A stretch of 64,000 nucleotides of DNA, taken from Aporrectodea caliginosa. Lineage: Eukaryota > Annelida > Clitellata > Crassiclitellata > Lumbricidae. Below are positions 24,831 through 38,200 of this stretch, piece by piece; position 1 is the stretch's first letter; each line of letters opens with the position of its first letter. The position numbers and the translations under genes were made by a program. The notes under the pieces are model-generated. The model saw nothing but the letters and a program-made list of their open reading frames with translations. It ran no database searches and was not told the origin of the DNA. The stretch spans positions 756,001 to 820,000 of the forward strand of contig JACEVL010000515.1 of assembly GCA_020284085.1 (NCBI GenBank), in the 5' to 3' direction.

Positions 24831-26029
24831 CAAACAAACAAACAAATTTATATATACAAGCAAAGAATTGAAGAATAGAAGCAAAAGCAAATCTCGGAAG
24901 ATTGACACGATGTATGATAGAGATTACTAGGATGTTGACACGATTTGTGAAGAAGAGGTTTCCCGCACAATTTTAATCTGCGATAAATGTATAAATGTCA
25001 TTTGACTGGGAGATTTTAGTCGAGATCCCGAGTTTGTGGATGTGGGCCTAATTAAGAAATATAGTGCACATGGCTCACTTTAAAGCTAAACTGAAACATT
25101 ATCGAGTTTTTGAATACATAAAATAAATATGCCTCGATTGAATGTTGTATTTCAAGATTGTTTATCATTACAAATGTGGACGTTATAATCTGTTTTGTTT
25201 TGCGTTTTCTTTGTTTTACTTTAATTTTCTACTGCAGTGTGGCTATTGCTTTAGTTTGTTTGGCTATGGTCTAGTCCTAACAATGTTAATTAAGTTTAGT
25301 TTTCCATAATCATACTGATCATAACAAAACTTGTCTAGCCATTATTCTGTAACTGTAATGTGGAGAAGAGACAGCCCTGCACTAGCGGATTATTTTATCC
25401 TTTAGGGCTGTCCTGTTGACGGCATCGGCAGATCAGATTTGAAAATTCCTGCATCATCACGGAGTTTGCTTCTTCTTCCTGTAAGTTTCTGTTCTGTAGC
25501 CTACTTGTTGAATCAATAAACGGCTTAATTAATTGATTGAATAATATCTAAACTAATAATTACATTCGGCGAACTTCAACTACCTTTAACACATTGGCAG
25601 TTTATCATCTCGCACCAAGAACAACTGAATAGACCGTGTTGAACCGAAACTATCAGTTTCGCGTACAAAATGTTTGTTACGCTGCCGGAATGCGATATGC
25701 CTCTCACATGAGACCTGATATTGTTTTTTGTGGGTTTAGCGTAAGGTTTCGTCACTTTGAACACCCTCGCATGAATGTGTGGGCGCTTCGGCTGGCTAAG
25801 TATAGGCCTAGTTAGTTCTCTGGTAGACGACTCTCATTTGTTGTTGGCTTTAAATAAAAAGAACCACGGGTTTAGGACATTGATCGAATTTACCGTGATT
25901 TTACTACATTCACCAGTCCACTACTTCACAGTGAGTCAGTAAACTTTGCAATTTTCTGTATGTTTCAACCACTTAATTGAAAGCTTGAGTAAAGAACTGC
26001 TTTTTCAATTTCCACTCCAAAACAAATAA

Positions 26030-26045
26030 AAGCGCTGGTTTGCAA
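26030..26045 (+). promoter_or_regulatory. Candidate TATA-like element of gene D
   Basis: aataaaa at 26035-26041 is at the position aligned with the TATAAA before gene C. The support is positional only. Confidence 0.25.
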
Positions 26046-26188
26046 ACATTGGTATTCAGTCATTGCGACAAAGTTACAACTTGGCAATATTGATCTATTG
26101 TTACTTAAATTTACACAATAATTATTTGGACACTTCAGAAGTTAGACGAGTTACTTAAATTGTTTTGTTCACGTCAATTATTTCCACG

Positions 26189-28946
26189 ATGAGGTTTGAG
26201 GTATCGCTGCTCGTCTGTTGCCTCGTGCTGCAACAATTCGGTAAGAGTTTTTTTCGTTGATAAACTTAAGATAAATTCAGTCAAATCGACATTAGAATAC
26301 TTAATGATAAGAAGAACGCATGCGTGTATAACTGTTAAAATCCGTTGATGCTCACAATTATCTTTTGGACGGTCTGCTTAGAGCAATAATATTCCTGACA
26401 ATTTGAGCCTTTCGGCGATTCTTAAAGCTGTGGATCATTGCAAAAATCATTGTCTCAAAGCACGCATGCCACAGGCCAACTAATTCAAAGCAGGTCTGTG
26501 CTATTTGTAAGTCAACAAACAGATAATTAATGCGACCAAACGTTCCGCAACCAGTGCTCCAAATTCATCAATCGTGTTGGGTTTAAAATTAGATTGGGAA
26601 AAGAAGTGATATCAATAAATTAATAATTGAAACTTTTAAAAAATCTAAGATTTCTTCCGTAAGTTAGACAGACCCTGATTAAATGGCTCGATTGGAAATA
26701 TGAATCATTGATGAGTATTAAGCACTCAAAGTGTCTGTTAAAATTCTAGACAAATCAGTTTACAGCACGCAGTGACATTGCCTTGATAGAAATTTTAAAA
26801 ATTCTATAGAGCTTTCTGCACTGAATGTGATCTAAACACTAGACACTACTAAGTTAATCATGAGCTGTCATTCGCTACATTAGCAACATTAAAATCTCAG
26901 ATTGAAAGTACACAAACGCTTAATCAATCAGTCGTTTCTACATTTCTAAGCCTATATTATGTAAAATGCGAAAAATATCTCTGTAGGAAACAGTATACAT
27001 TCAGCATTTTATTAGAAGTAGTGATGCATTCTTCGAACTTTTAGACCTCAAGACCATGCTGGAGACGGGTTCCATCTAGAGCCGGTTTTGATGTTCAGAA
27101 TTTGGCCTAAGATGATACCCATGGGCGTATTTATGGGAGATTTTAGGGGTTCAAACCCCCCAAATAAGTTTTCGAAAACAAATTTATATGCTTTTACATG
27201 TGAAATACCAAAAAACCTTAATTTTTGGCGACCATTTCCAATGGAAACCCCCGAAATCTTAAAACCCCTACCGAAATTTTTTCCTGGCTACGCCTAGGAA
27301 GATACCCGCATTAACCCAGTTGTCCTATCGTACAAATGAAACCCAATATCAAGACAAAAGTTTCTGGTTAATTTAAGCACACGTGCTTATTTCTGCTTCT
27401 AGCAAAATAGACCAACACATTGTGCAAAATTTAGGTCATAGACAATCGAGCTTTCTCTGCAGGGCTGCCGTTATTGGGGCGCGGGTAAACAACAGCACAA
27501 ATGTTACAAATTAAATTGTCTACATTTTGTGGCTCGGTATAACTGGACGAAGCAACTGCATCTAACCGTACAATATTAAAAAGCTAACATCTTATTTTAA
27601 TCATAGTTGACACGCAGAGGATTTTTCAGATGTCGCTAAAATGAAACTTTAAAGCAGACGATGAACTTTCTTCCGGTAGGCTACAACTTAAAGTAAAGCA
27701 AGCAAAAAACCCGAAACTTTCACAGAGGCGTTCTATCAGAATTTCTGCCAATTCAACATTAATTTCCCCCATGAACCCCAATTAGGCTATCGTACAGTGA
27801 GCGAGGGTATATTGCAACTATTCAGTTATACTGTAGCCCTTGAACATCAGGTTTTGAGCACGTGCTTAAGAATCCAGCACCGCATCTGATACTTTGTCGC
27901 GCAACATCCTCAAAACTATACGATATGTTGCATGGATCTATTCATCAGTTTCCATGTATAGGCCTACTATAAGCCTACAGCGTAGTGCGTTAAACCCCGA
28001 CCAGCAGGCTGCAGGGACATATTATCTGTTTTGAAAACTCGCCTACATGCACATACGTATGAAAGTAAGGTTATACAGCCTACAATAAACTGCAATTTAT
28101 TAGTACTATTTATTACAAATTCGTTTAATAGCAAAACAGACGATACACCGCAACTGTGTCAGTTTTGTAGGGCTAAAAGTTACAGGGCCATTCAGAGGTG
28201 GGGCTAGATGATCCATCGACCTGAACTTCTATGTTGCCTCAAATTCTAACTGGCTAATGCTCATTGTATTTGATTCATTTCCAAATGTTCCTACTTCCTA
28301 CACAGCATCTAGTAAATAAGGAATACTACGGTGTAAGGAAATAATGAACCACTTGGATAAATTACAGTGACTTAGGTATATTTTGCAATATTGTTAATAC
28401 GCTTGAAACATCTTTAGTAAATTAAGGAGTAACAGAATTTACTGCATTCATAGTCTATGTTCGAAATGTTCCTCGATGTCCCGGCAACACGTTCTACAGC
28501 ACCGGCAATTATTAACTGAAAGACAATAACGATAATAATTAATTCATTTCAATTAGATGGAATGTTGGTGTTCATATCTGGCCAGTTATAATAGTGGTTT
28601 TCAGTGATTCTTCACCATGGGCACCATTAGGGGGGAGTTTTAGGGGTTTAACACCCCGGGACACCCCGCCATATAAATTCCCGAATTTGTTTCTATGCAG
28701 TTATATGCGAAATACCAAAAACACGAACTTTTCCGACCATTTCCAATGGAACTCCCCCGAAAAGTTAAAACCCCCTCCGAAATAGTTCTTCACAGGTGTT
28801 ACTTAAATTAACATATGGCACCCATGCTGGGTGTTCACAACCCGAAACGTAGCCTTTAAATAGCAGGTCTACATACTTCGAACACATAAGTTCATAAGGA
28901 CATGAAGCTGGCATAGACTATCTCAATATCAGCTGATTATTGGCTG

Positions 28947-29011
<65 letters not shown>

Positions 29012-31336
29012 CTCTCATTAAACATCCGAAAACGGTACAATTGGAAAACACTATCAGTTGACATACCCTCACTGCAGATAGCAACTGCTTGACAATAGCT
29101 TCCACTCAAAACAAATACACTGTTTTGGATTTAATTAAAGCTGTATTTCCGAAGTGTACACATAGCGGCGAACAACCAAACAGGATATCCCTTAACGGTC
29201 GCACGGCTGCCTTCCCTGAGGATTCTATAGGCTGGCTGTTTCTACTAGAGTTTAGCCTACTAATAAGAATGTGTACTGTTTGTGTAGGTGTTCTTCAGCC
29301 AGGATTTTGTCTTCCAACTGGTGCGCCACTGTCTACTACTGCGTCTTTGTCCAACACGGAGTCTCTGTCTACGACGGAGTCTCAGTCATCGACGGAGTCT
29401 CTGACTACGACGGAGTCTCTGTCTACGACGGAGTCTCAGTCTACGACGGAGTCTCAGTTATCGACGGAGTCTCAGTCTACGACGGAGTCTACGACTCTTG
29501 CTCCACCTGATCCAGTCAAAGAATGTGTAGCAAAGATATTTCTAGATTCCGGTGAATCCAGAGAGGAGGATATCGACGATACCTATCAGTACGATCTGCC
29601 CGTGCCTTCCTCGGACCATAATGAAACAATGGAAACAGTCATGCGAATTCTGAAACAAACGATGTCGGCCGTAGAAGAATTTCCCATTCAGGTACAATCT
29701 GCCAAAGTTTCTAAAGCCATGGCGCTAATTATGGGTAGCCGCTGCTTTCGACAGTCCATTATGTTTTGCATTATTATTAAAGATTTTTATTGCATGCAAT
29801 TTCAGAAGAATAAACTGGGAGAGTCTGACTGTGCTCAATTTCTCAGGCCTGCATATTATGAATTATATCTAGTGTATACGTGTACAATTGCATAGACATT
29901 TAAGATATACTAAATAGTTCATAATTATATTATGTCATTTCATAATATACAAAGATTTATTTTGGCTATTGAACAACCAGGACTTAGGCAGTGTTATCAA
30001 CAAAAGGAAGAATTATAGTCTATTCTGGTTTGAAATATAGGTAATCCTACGTGACTTTTTCTGTAATATCAGAGTATCCGAAGAATGAGAACTGCAAATA
30101 CCCTCTGGAGCTAAAAGGATCCCCTGCAGAGGTGAGTCATCGGTTCACACCTTCCAGATCCCCACTCGTATGTGAACTGATGCTATGATCATATCATGTA
30201 ATACGAGGCAATATGTTATATACTATGTAAGTATGTAAACACGTCTATGTACACGGTTTGAAATATAGGTAATACGTGACTTTTTCTGTCAAATATTACA
30301 GAATACCTTCTGGGGATATACAGAAATTATCTGTAATATGGCGATCAGATCTATAGAGTTAGTCCAATCAGTTTACACGCGAAAATCTCGTGACTCGTAT
30401 CTTGCTTGTCATTGGTGAGGCAACGTATGCATAATTATCTCTATCTCTGTCTTTATATCTCTCCCTGCCTCTATCGCTTCGTTCTTCCCTTTCCCCGTCT
30501 CCCACTGCATGGACTTTGCTCGGAACGCAGTACACCATCGGCCAGATTCGGCCTGGGCAGCTAAGCTTAGTAAGCTCTTGTATACTCGGAGCCCTCGGCC
30601 TGGGCCACATATCGTCCGTTCTCCGGTCAGAGGTCACTATGCACTGCAGAGGTATTAATTGGAACCAGAACACACTCCATGTACTGCCATCCATGTCTTT
30701 TGCGTTGCTGGTCCTCCATTTGAAATGAGCTCCCTATTTACGTATATCTGTATATATTATTTTTGATCCATGCATACAACCGTCAATAATAATCCTTCCA
30801 TACGTCCGTTCGTCCACAGGTCCATCCACATGTCCACGCACAGGTGCATCCACAGGTCATTCAGTCAGTCAGTCAGTCAGTCCTTCGTTCATTCATTCAT
30901 TCATTCCTTCCTTCCTTCCTTCCTTCCTTCCTTCCTTCCTTCCTTCCTTCCTTCCTTCCTTCCTTCCTTCCTTCCTTCCTTCCTTCCTTCCTTCCTTCCT
31001 TCCTTCCTTCCTTCCTTCCTTCCTTCCTTGATTCATTCATACATTCAGTCAGTCAGACAGTCAGTCAGTCATTTAGTCAGTCAGTCAGTCAGTCAGTCAG
31101 TCAGTCAGTCAGTCAGTCAGTCAGTCAGTCATTCATTCATTCATTCATTTATTCATTTATTCAGTCTGACTGACTGACTGACTGAATGAATGAATGAATG
31201 ATTGACTGACTGAATGACTGACTGACCGAATCTATCCGTCAGTCCATCAGTCAGACAGTAAGTCAGTAAGTAAGTCAGTAAGCAAGTCAGTAAGTAAGTA
31301 TGTCAGTCAGTCAGTAAGGAAGTAAGGAAGTAAATA

Positions 31337-31367
<31 letters not shown>

Positions 31368-32198
31368 AAGTAAGTCAGTAAGTAAGTCAGTCAGTAAGTC
31401 AGTAAGTAAGTCAGTAAGTCAGTAAGTCAGTAAGTCAGTAAGTAAGTCAGTAAGTCAGTAAGTCAGTAAGTAAGTCAGTAAGTCAGTAAGTAAGTAAGTC
31501 AGTAGTAAGTAAGTAAGTCAGTAAGTCAGTAAGTCAGTAAGTCAGTAAGTCAGTAAGTCAGTAAGTCAGTAAGTCAGTAAGTCAGTCAGTCAGTAAGTAA
31601 GTCAGTAAGTCAGTCAGTATGAAAGTAAGTCAGTAAGTAAGTAAGTCAGTCAGTAAGTAAGTAAGTCAGTCAGTCAGTCAATCAGTCAATCAGTAAGTCA
31701 GTAAGTTAGTAAGTAAGTCAGTAAGTCAGTAAGTAAGTCAGTTAGTCAGTAAGTCAGTAAGTCAGTAAGTAAGTCAGTCAGTCAGACAGACAGTCAGTAA
31801 GTCAGTAAGTAAATCAGTAAGTCAGTAAGTCAGTCAGTAAGTCGGTAAGTAAGTAAGTCAGTCAGTCAGTAAGTAAGTAAGCAAATCCGTCCGTCCGTCC
31901 GTCTATCAGTCAGTCAGTCGGTCAGTCAGTCAGTCAGTCAGTAAGTCAGGAAGTAAGTCTGAAAGTAAGTAAGTCAGTAAGTAAGTCAGTAAGTAAGTAA
32001 GTCAGTCAGTCTGTAAGTAAGTAAATAAGTAAGTAAGTCAGTCAGTCAGTCAATCAGTAAGTAAGTCAGTAAGTCAGTAGTCAGTAGTCAGTAAGTAAGT
32101 AAGTAAGTCAGTAAGTAAGTCAGTAAGTAAGTCAGTAAGTATGTAAGTCAGTCAGTAAGTAAGTAAGTCAGTAAATCCGTCAGTCACTCAGTCAGTCC

Positions 32199-32230
<32 letters not shown>

Positions 32231-35200
32231 GTCAGTCCGTCAGTCCGTCAGTCAGTCAGTCAGTCAGTCAGTCAGTCAGTCAGTCAGTCAGTCAGTCAGT
32301 CAGTCAGTCAGTCAGTCAGTCAGTCAGTCAGTCAGTCAGTCAGTCAGTCAGTCAGTCAATCCGTATGTCCGTCCATCCGTTCGTTCGTCCGTCAGTCAGT
32401 CTGTCATTCATCCATCCATGCCTCCCTACGTGCATCCAGACTGTCTGCAACAGGTAGAATTCTGTCATGTTTACGTGGATGTAACATAAAATTATATACT
32501 ACAGTTTTAATTGGAGGCATTATTTTGAATGAGAATAGAGCGAGGTGATGGAAGAAGTATCTTCTATTACCTACTCTCTGTACTATACACTAGTCACGAC
32601 TGCGCCCACGCTCACATAGGCCTAACTGTGTTCTTTCTAGATTTGATTCTCTCACCAAGCGCGGTTTTCTGGCTAGGATGCAGAACAGTTAGGCTAGTGT
32701 GTTCTTAGTTAACTTTTAAACTAACTTTCCTGTCAGTATTTGATAACTTTCTATGTACAGCGCTGTGCATTTGCCAGCGTTCCATAAAGAACACACTTAT
32801 TTACTTACTTACTTACTTACTTAATTCTCCAACTTGCCGAGGTCTCAGATGGTACTATTTTGGGACTATTGGCAGGCGCATTAATACCTAACGATGCTTC
32901 GCAGTAAAGTAGCTGCGGCTGCTGCGCGAAATATTTGAACCTAACAAAGGATTCAACGGCTTCTTCTGAAGGCCTGCTACTATACGCGTCGGGCGTTTGA
33001 AGCAGAACCGACTGCTGTTTCTGATAAATGAAGTAAGTAATCTTTAATTCACGTCATTTATTATAGTATTTGTGTAATTGAAAACTCATAACTTTAAAGG
33101 AATTTTTCGCCGCAGAAGTAATATTTACGGCAAACATTTAGTATCGGGATGCATAAGTTGACTGCCATCGTGAATGTCGGTTAGGGTCAGGCTAGAGGCG
33201 TCGTGAGAGTCGGTTAGGGTAACGTTCGGCGTTGTGACGGTCGGTTATGGTCAGGGTTAGTGTCGTCATTAGATAAAATGTTCAAAGCCTTCCGCCGCAG
33301 AAGTAATTGCTTTATGCATTGCGTGGCGGAATCTTCCGCTGCAGAAGCGCTACACTAAATTAAACAGAATATGTTTGGATAAATCTTCTGCGGTGGAAAA
33401 ACCGCCTCAGGATTACTATTTTCGAAGGCGGAAGAGCTTTACGCATGCGCAAACGCTGGGAGCATGCGCATTGTTCAAAATGCGTTTCTTCTATAAATTG
33501 GCCTCGTGAGTGTCGGTTAGGGTCAGGTTAGGCGCTGTGACGGTCGGATAGGATCAGAGTTAGGGTTTGAGTCGTCATTAGATAACATTTGAAACAATTT
33601 CCGCTGCAGAAGTAAGTTTTCGCGCGGCATTTTCCGCCGCAGAAGCACCACGCTTTATGTTTTTGCATAGTGCTTCTGCCGCGGAAGATTCCGCCACGCG
33701 ATGCACAAAGAAATTACTTCTGCGGCGGAAAGTTTTTTACATTTTAACTATGGATAAATCTTCTGCGGCGGAAAATTCCGCCGCAGAAGTAACAATTTCG
33801 ACACAATTCTGCGGCGGAAGCGCTTTGCGCATGCGCAACCTTCGGCGCATGCGCATTGTTCAAAATGCGGTACTTCCTATAAATTGACGTCGTGAGGGTC
33901 GGTTAGGGTCAGGTTTGGCCTCGTGAGTGTCGGTTAGGGTCAGGTTAAGCGCTGTGACGGTCGGTTAGGGTCAGTGTTAGGGTTAGAGTTGTTTTTAGAT
34001 AAAATGTCCAAAAAAATTCCGCCGCAGAAGTAAATTTTCGCGGGTTGCGTGGCGGCATTTTCCGCCGCAGAAGCACCACGCTTTAACTATTGACAACCCT
34101 AACCGACCGTCACACCTACCCTGACCCTAACCGACACTCACGACGCCAATTTTTAGGAAGTAACGCATTTTGAACAATGCGCATGCGCCGAAGGTTGCGC
34201 GCGCGCAATGCTCTTCCGCCGTCGAAAATAGCAATTCTGCGGCGGAAGCAGAAGATTTATTCCTATGTTTTAAAGTTGCGTGGTGCATCTGCGGCGGAAT
34301 ATTCCGCCACGCAAGGCATGCAGAAATTACCCTTGCGGTGCTATATAAATGTTCGATGACATCTACATTTATATAATAACTATAAAATGTAATAATTAAA
34401 TAATATGTAATGAATATGTATATTTTAAATATATAATGATAATCTAAATATAATTATTAATATATAATGTTGTATTATTATATATATTTTTTACATAATA
34501 TTATATTCTATTATATTATATTAGTTATTAATTATATATTATAATTATTAATTATAGATTATAATTATTAAAATATATTATTAATAATTAAATTACATTA
34601 TAACATATATTTATTACTATTTATTATATATTATTAATATTATAATATTATTAATATTATAATAATAAGAATTAATTATTATATAATTAATATTAATAAT
34701 AATAATTAATATTATTAGGGGTTGTGTAGAGGAGAGGGGAGTGGTAGGGCAAGTGGGAGTAGAGTGGCAGGAGAGGGCAAGGTGGAGTGAATGGGAGGAT
34801 GGGGAAGGGGAAAGGAGGGGACGAGGAGGGAAGGGAAGTGGCTTTATTAAAAGATATTCTTACTTACTTACTTTAAATTTATCTTTTCATATAAAATTAT
34901 AAAAATTAGGGTTGCGGAAGTTAATGATTAATTAATCGATTAATCGCTTGACCGGTGGTTATATTGTCAACAAAACATGTTGCTCACTAGAACCTAGTAG
35001 TGTAAACATGCTGGTATGTTTACGTAATAATATTGGTCGAAGGAAGACATTTGTTCTGAAAAATGTAAAGACTGCTACTATGAGCAAAATACCTAGGCTA
35101 CCAAGTAAGTAGTAACTACTAACTTGCAGTAAATAATACTATTAAAAAAATAAACAATGAATTATGTTGATTTTGTATTAATTTTGTCATTACTTATTGG

Positions 35201-38200
35201 TGAATACGTTTAATCAGAAGTTAACTATTAATTAATCGTTAATTCTTAAATAGTTAATTATTAAAAATATTTTTAAATCGTCAACAGCCCTAATAAAAAT
35301 TGTTTGCAAATTATGTTTCATTACTTATTACATAGCATAAGGCATTGAATAAAATATGGAGCCCATATCATAATTATTTGCAATTGTATTAAATTAGTAC
35401 ATACTGTTAAACAGTAAGACTTTTCATTTTTCGTGGGGGCTCTTCGCACTGGGAGCGCTTCTGATTGGGTATTACTGTGAGAGGCGCTTTATAAATTTCT
35501 AAATACAATACAATATACAGTACTATGGTTTGAAAGATTAAAGTCAACAAGAAAATAAAAAGGGGGCAGTCACTAAATCTCGCTCCTCGGCGCTGAAACG
35601 TTTCGTTACGCCATTGAATAGACGTAGACATGAAGTCATTAACAGTTTTTCGATGACTTGAACATCTCTGGATTCGGACTGTGCTTAGAGGGGCTCAGAC
35701 TCGGCTTAGGTTGACTTGACTACATCACTGCAAGTGCCCACTCGGATGTGGTGAGGCCAGCTGAATATATTACTCTTTTTTTACTAAAATAATAATAATT
35801 TTGGTGATTTTCTTTCTTGTATATTGATCCAGGAACTTATGGAATGACCGACGATGGTTTCTGTCTGTCCATCAATGGAATTTTAAGGTATGCTCGAATT
35901 TATTCAAAGCTGAAATTACAATTTGATTATATTATTTGTGACTTTGTACTTCTTTTGACCAAATGTGAGCTTGCCATAAAAATCTTTCTATACTGCTTTA
36001 CTTGCTGATAGTATTGTCTTCTATTTGCAAACTTGTTAAAGCGCCTCTTATAGTGTAAGCCATTAAGAGGTGCTGTCAGGGTGGGAGCCCGAGTACATGG
36101 GAAAGTCTTTAATAGAAGAAGAGGAAGAGCAGTCTCTTCAGCTAGCCTTGAGTATGAAGTGTTAGTGACTTCATTTTCTTAGGATGGCAGGTGGCCAGTC
36201 CTCTCCTTGGCCATCTCATCTTTCCACTGACAGTTTATGATAAGTTTGCTAAGGAGTGCAGTTGGGGCAGAAATGTCTGTCCGAAAGAAATTGATTCTAC
36301 TGTCACTCTCTCTCTCTCCGTATCTCAAAGTCACTCCCTTCAAAAACAGGCTCAAAGCTAAGTATTTAATCCTTGGTTTTCAAGCACTTGAATATCTAAC
36401 TGCAGCTTGAGGGCCTTCGGCTCCACGATGTTGTCCGTGCCATCACATAAAACGATATTATTGGAACGTTATATATTTTAAACTATGTTTATTAGATGCA
36501 TGTACACCAAAGTGCGATTAGTAATTGGTTAATAAGAATATATACTTACTTAATTACGGGAGTACAAGTTAGTGGAATGGATATAGCACTCGGCCTATGA
36601 CACTATAGAATATGGATTTGAGGCTTCACTTAGGTAGCCACTGTGTGGACCTTGAGCAAGTCCTTCATGCATAATTGTTTAGTGCTATTCATGTTTTTGT
36701 GTGATCGTTTAAGCGCAAGTGCTGACTGTGGCTTACTTGGTTTTATTAGTTTAGTATGTTTCTTTTTGGTGTATGCTACCTGTTTCTGATCTGTCATTAT
36801 ATGATGATTATACGAGCTGTTAAGATTTAAGTTCCACTGTTTAATTAAGACTGTTAATCGAGCTTTGATTTTTGTTGTCAGGTCTTTCTGAGGTATCAGT
36901 TCTGAAGGAGGAACAAAGGCGACAAGACATGGGGAGAAAATCAACTGCATTCATCCAAAGATTCTGTCTCGCAAATACTCAATCAACCTCATCTCCAAAA
37001 ACCTGCGACCTGGATCCACTCCCACGTTACACCTCCAGGAAAATGTGGAAACTCTCCTCCCCTTCCTTATTGTTCTCTGCAACCATTCCCTCCACAAGGG
37101 TGTTCCAGCATCGCAGAAATGGTCCATCCTTGTTCGTGTGCTTAAGCTTGAGGGACTGGATACAATGATCGAAATGACTTTAGGCCAATAGGCAATTTTA
37201 CCTTTTTATCTAACGTTACTGAAAAGGTAGTGGCTACCCAGCTTACGATATCTGCGCAGCTTTTGACGTTGTTGACCATGGCACTTTCGTTGGCTGGTTT
37301 TGCTCCTTCCTACAGGACCATTTCTTCTCCGTGGTCCATGTGTATACTAGGTCTTGGGACCCTGTTCCTTTTGGCCAACCTTCTGTCATAGGCCTTCTGT
37401 CTCTTCTTTCTGTCTTTGTCTGTCTGCCTGTCTATCTCTCTGTCTGCTTGTCTATCTCTTTCTGTTTCTGCCTCTGTCTGTCTTTGTCTGTGTCTCTCTC
37501 TGCCTGTCTATCTCTCTGTCTGCCTGTATATCTCTGACTTTCTGTCTCTTTTGGTCTCTCTGTCCGTCTGTGCCTTTCTGTCTTTGTCTGTCTGACTCTG
37601 TCATTCTGCTTGTCTTTCTGTTTCCGTCGGTCTTTATCTGTCTTTGTCTGTCTCTTTCTGCCTGTCTATCTCTGTCTGTCTCTGTCTATCTCTGACTTTC
37701 TGCCTCTGTCTGGCTCTTTCTTTCTCTGTCTTTCTCTTTCTGTATCTGTCTTTCTGCCTCTCTCTGTCTATCTATCTCTGTCTATCTCTGTCTTTCTGCC
37801 TGTTTATCTTTCTCTAACTTTTTGTCTCTGTCTGTTTTGCTGTTTCTCTCTTTGTCTGTCTGTCTGTCTTTCATTTTTTGCCGTACTTTGTCTCTATCTC
37901 TGCCTGTCTATCTTTCTCTGACTTTCTGTCTGTGTCTTTCTGTCTCTGTCTGTCTCGTTCTTTCTGCCTCTGTCTGTCTGACTTTCTGCCTATTTCGTTG
38001 TCTTTCTGCCTCTGTCTTTCTTTCTCTGTCTATCTGTCTATCTTTTTATGTCTCTGTCATTCTGTCTATTTCTCTCTGTCTATCTTTCTGTCTCTGTATG
38101 TCTGTCTGTCTGAGCCAGGCCATGGAAACCTTGGAGGCTTCACAACTGCCTGAGGCTCAATCCATCTAATACCTATACCAGGTTTATCTGGTTTGGCACG

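Noticed and set aside
31040..32365. CRISPR-like array of repeats
   Set aside because: No spacers; it is simple tetranucleotide sequence in a eukaryotic genome.
33170..33990. Interstitial telomere from ttaggg words
   Set aside because: The words are embedded in a roughly 16-20-bp unit (gtcggttagggtcagg), not a tandem hexamer array. It belongs to a dispersed repeat.
35833..35887. Possible small exon between a pyrimidine-rich AG and a gtatgc donor
   Set aside because: 55 bp with plausible splice sites, but no neighbouring exons or recognisable protein motif. Such a match is expected by chance.
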